A program made the translations under genes and the position numbers. A stretch of 64,000 nt of DNA, from positions 1-64,000 of the forward strand of contig VBKI01000048.1 of assembly GCA_005879535.1 (NCBI GenBank). Direction: 5' to 3'. Below are positions 63,586 to 64,000 of this stretch, in pieces. The notes beneath the pieces are model-generated. The model did not search any database, was not told the origin of the DNA, and worked only from the letters and a program-made list of their open reading frames with translations. The first letter of the stretch is position 1, and each line of letters begins with the position of its first letter. The stretch is from Deltaproteobacteria bacterium (GTDB lineage: Bacteria > Myxococcota > Myxococcia > Myxococcales > 40CM-4-68-19).

Positions 63586-64000
63586 GCGCTCCCGCCTTCC
63601 GTTCGCGGCGCTGATTGCGCTCGGCGTGGGATCGCTCCTCTTCGACCTGACCCTGTCGTGGCGGTTGCCGTCGGATGCCGACTGGGCGGAGGTGGCCGCG
63701 GCCCTGCGCTCGGCGGCGCAACCCGGAGATGCCGTCCAGATCTGGCCGGTGTGGGCGGAGCGGGCGCGGATGTTCGTCGACGCAGCGCCCGTGCTCGCGG
63801 AGGAGGACCTCGAGGGGGCCGACTACGCCGGCCTGCGGCGTCTGTGGCTGCTCTCCCTGCCCCGGACGCCCTTCTTCCGCTCGGCGGATGGGCGCCTGGT
63901 CGCGCGCGGCGCTACGCCGGCGACGGACGCCCGGCGGTTCGGCGCGCTCTCCCTGCGCGCCTGGGACCTGCACGGAGCGCCGATCGTCGCCGATCTGACC
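63572..64000 (+). CDS. membrane-anchored protein, cut by window end
   Basis: Open frame from a TTG at 63572 (overlapping carG by 14 bases) to the window edge, 143 residues visible. One hydrophobic helix (FAALIALGVGSLLFDLTLSW) is followed by a soluble part (PSDADWAEVAAALRSAAQPGDAV, WAERARMFVDAAPVLAEEDL) that looks like the extracytoplasmic domain of some glycosyltransferase-associated proteins. The family cannot be settled from the part present. Confidence 0.55.
   Translation, partial: MGLPERSRLPFAALIALGVGSLLFDLTLSWRLPSDADWAEVAAALRSAAQPGDAVQIWPVWAERARMFVDAAPVLAEEDLEGADYAGLRRLWLLSLPRTPFFRSADGRLVARGATPATDARRFGALSLRAWDLHGAPIVADLT

Overview
The window is GC-rich chromosomal DNA from a myxobacterium-like member of the Myxococcota (former Deltaproteobacteria). 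Evidence for this is a carD-carG regulatory pair with an acidic and basic CarD tail, tandem FHA-domain proteins, a Rec-XRE regulator, and a complete division/cell-wall (dcw) cluster whose MurE has the DNPR signature for meso-diaminopimelate. Genes are densely packed, and most operon neighbours overlap by ATGA or GTGA.

Left edge, 1-3300. This stretch looks more AT-rich and is damaged. It holds the end of a frameshifted cytochrome c oxidase subunit I gene, a gene-poor stretch, and the 3' part of a tRNA-Gly gene. A BrnT/BrnA toxin-antitoxin locus follows, with a frameshifted toxin, and the BrnA stop codon lies inside the tRNA remnant. An intact initiator tRNA-Met with a strong hairpin behind it closes the region.

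3300-16500. A small membrane protein and a secreted Ser/Thr-rich repeat protein come first. Next is an SCP2-CoA-transferase pair behind a promoter carrying a near-consensus FadR-type palindrome, then a two-gene chromate transporter. A thpR-bioF-bioA-bioD operon runs leftward. A tldD-tldE-HAD operon runs rightward, and its tldD/tldE junction lacks both the expected stop and the expected start. Small secreted or lipid-anchored proteins and a TPR protein follow.

16500-38100. This part holds a COG3178 sugar kinase, a cystathionine beta-synthase and gamma-family pair (transsulfuration), and a CHASE3 histidine kinase overlapping rlmI. Beyond them are plsC-epmA, a lipoprotein, and an ArnT-like glycosyltransferase in one operon with an OmpR-type regulator and its kinase. 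A rhomboid protease diverges from two paralogous FHA-FHA-TM-repeat proteins followed by the Rec-XRE regulator. A biotin carboxylase with a 70-residue biotinyl subunit and a small hypothetical gene complete the region.

38188-55760. The dcw cluster reads leftward: mraZ, a STAS-domain gene, rsmH, ftsL, ftsI (with PASTA), murE, murF, mraY, murD, ftsW, murG, murC, murB, ftsQ, ftsA, ftsZ. It makes the UDP-MurNAc-pentapeptide/lipid II pathway and the divisome. Three GTGG boxes at exact 10-bp spacing lie upstream of mraZ. There is no ddl.

56000-64000. Genes here are a secreted acetamidase/formamidase-family protein, an M1 aminopeptidase, a small Lys-rich secreted protein, a trehalose-phosphatase-like protein with lost catalytic residues, and a large acyl-CoA dehydrogenase. 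The carD-carG operon follows, and a gene cut by the window end closes the window. No CRISPR array, insertion sequence or rRNA gene was seen.
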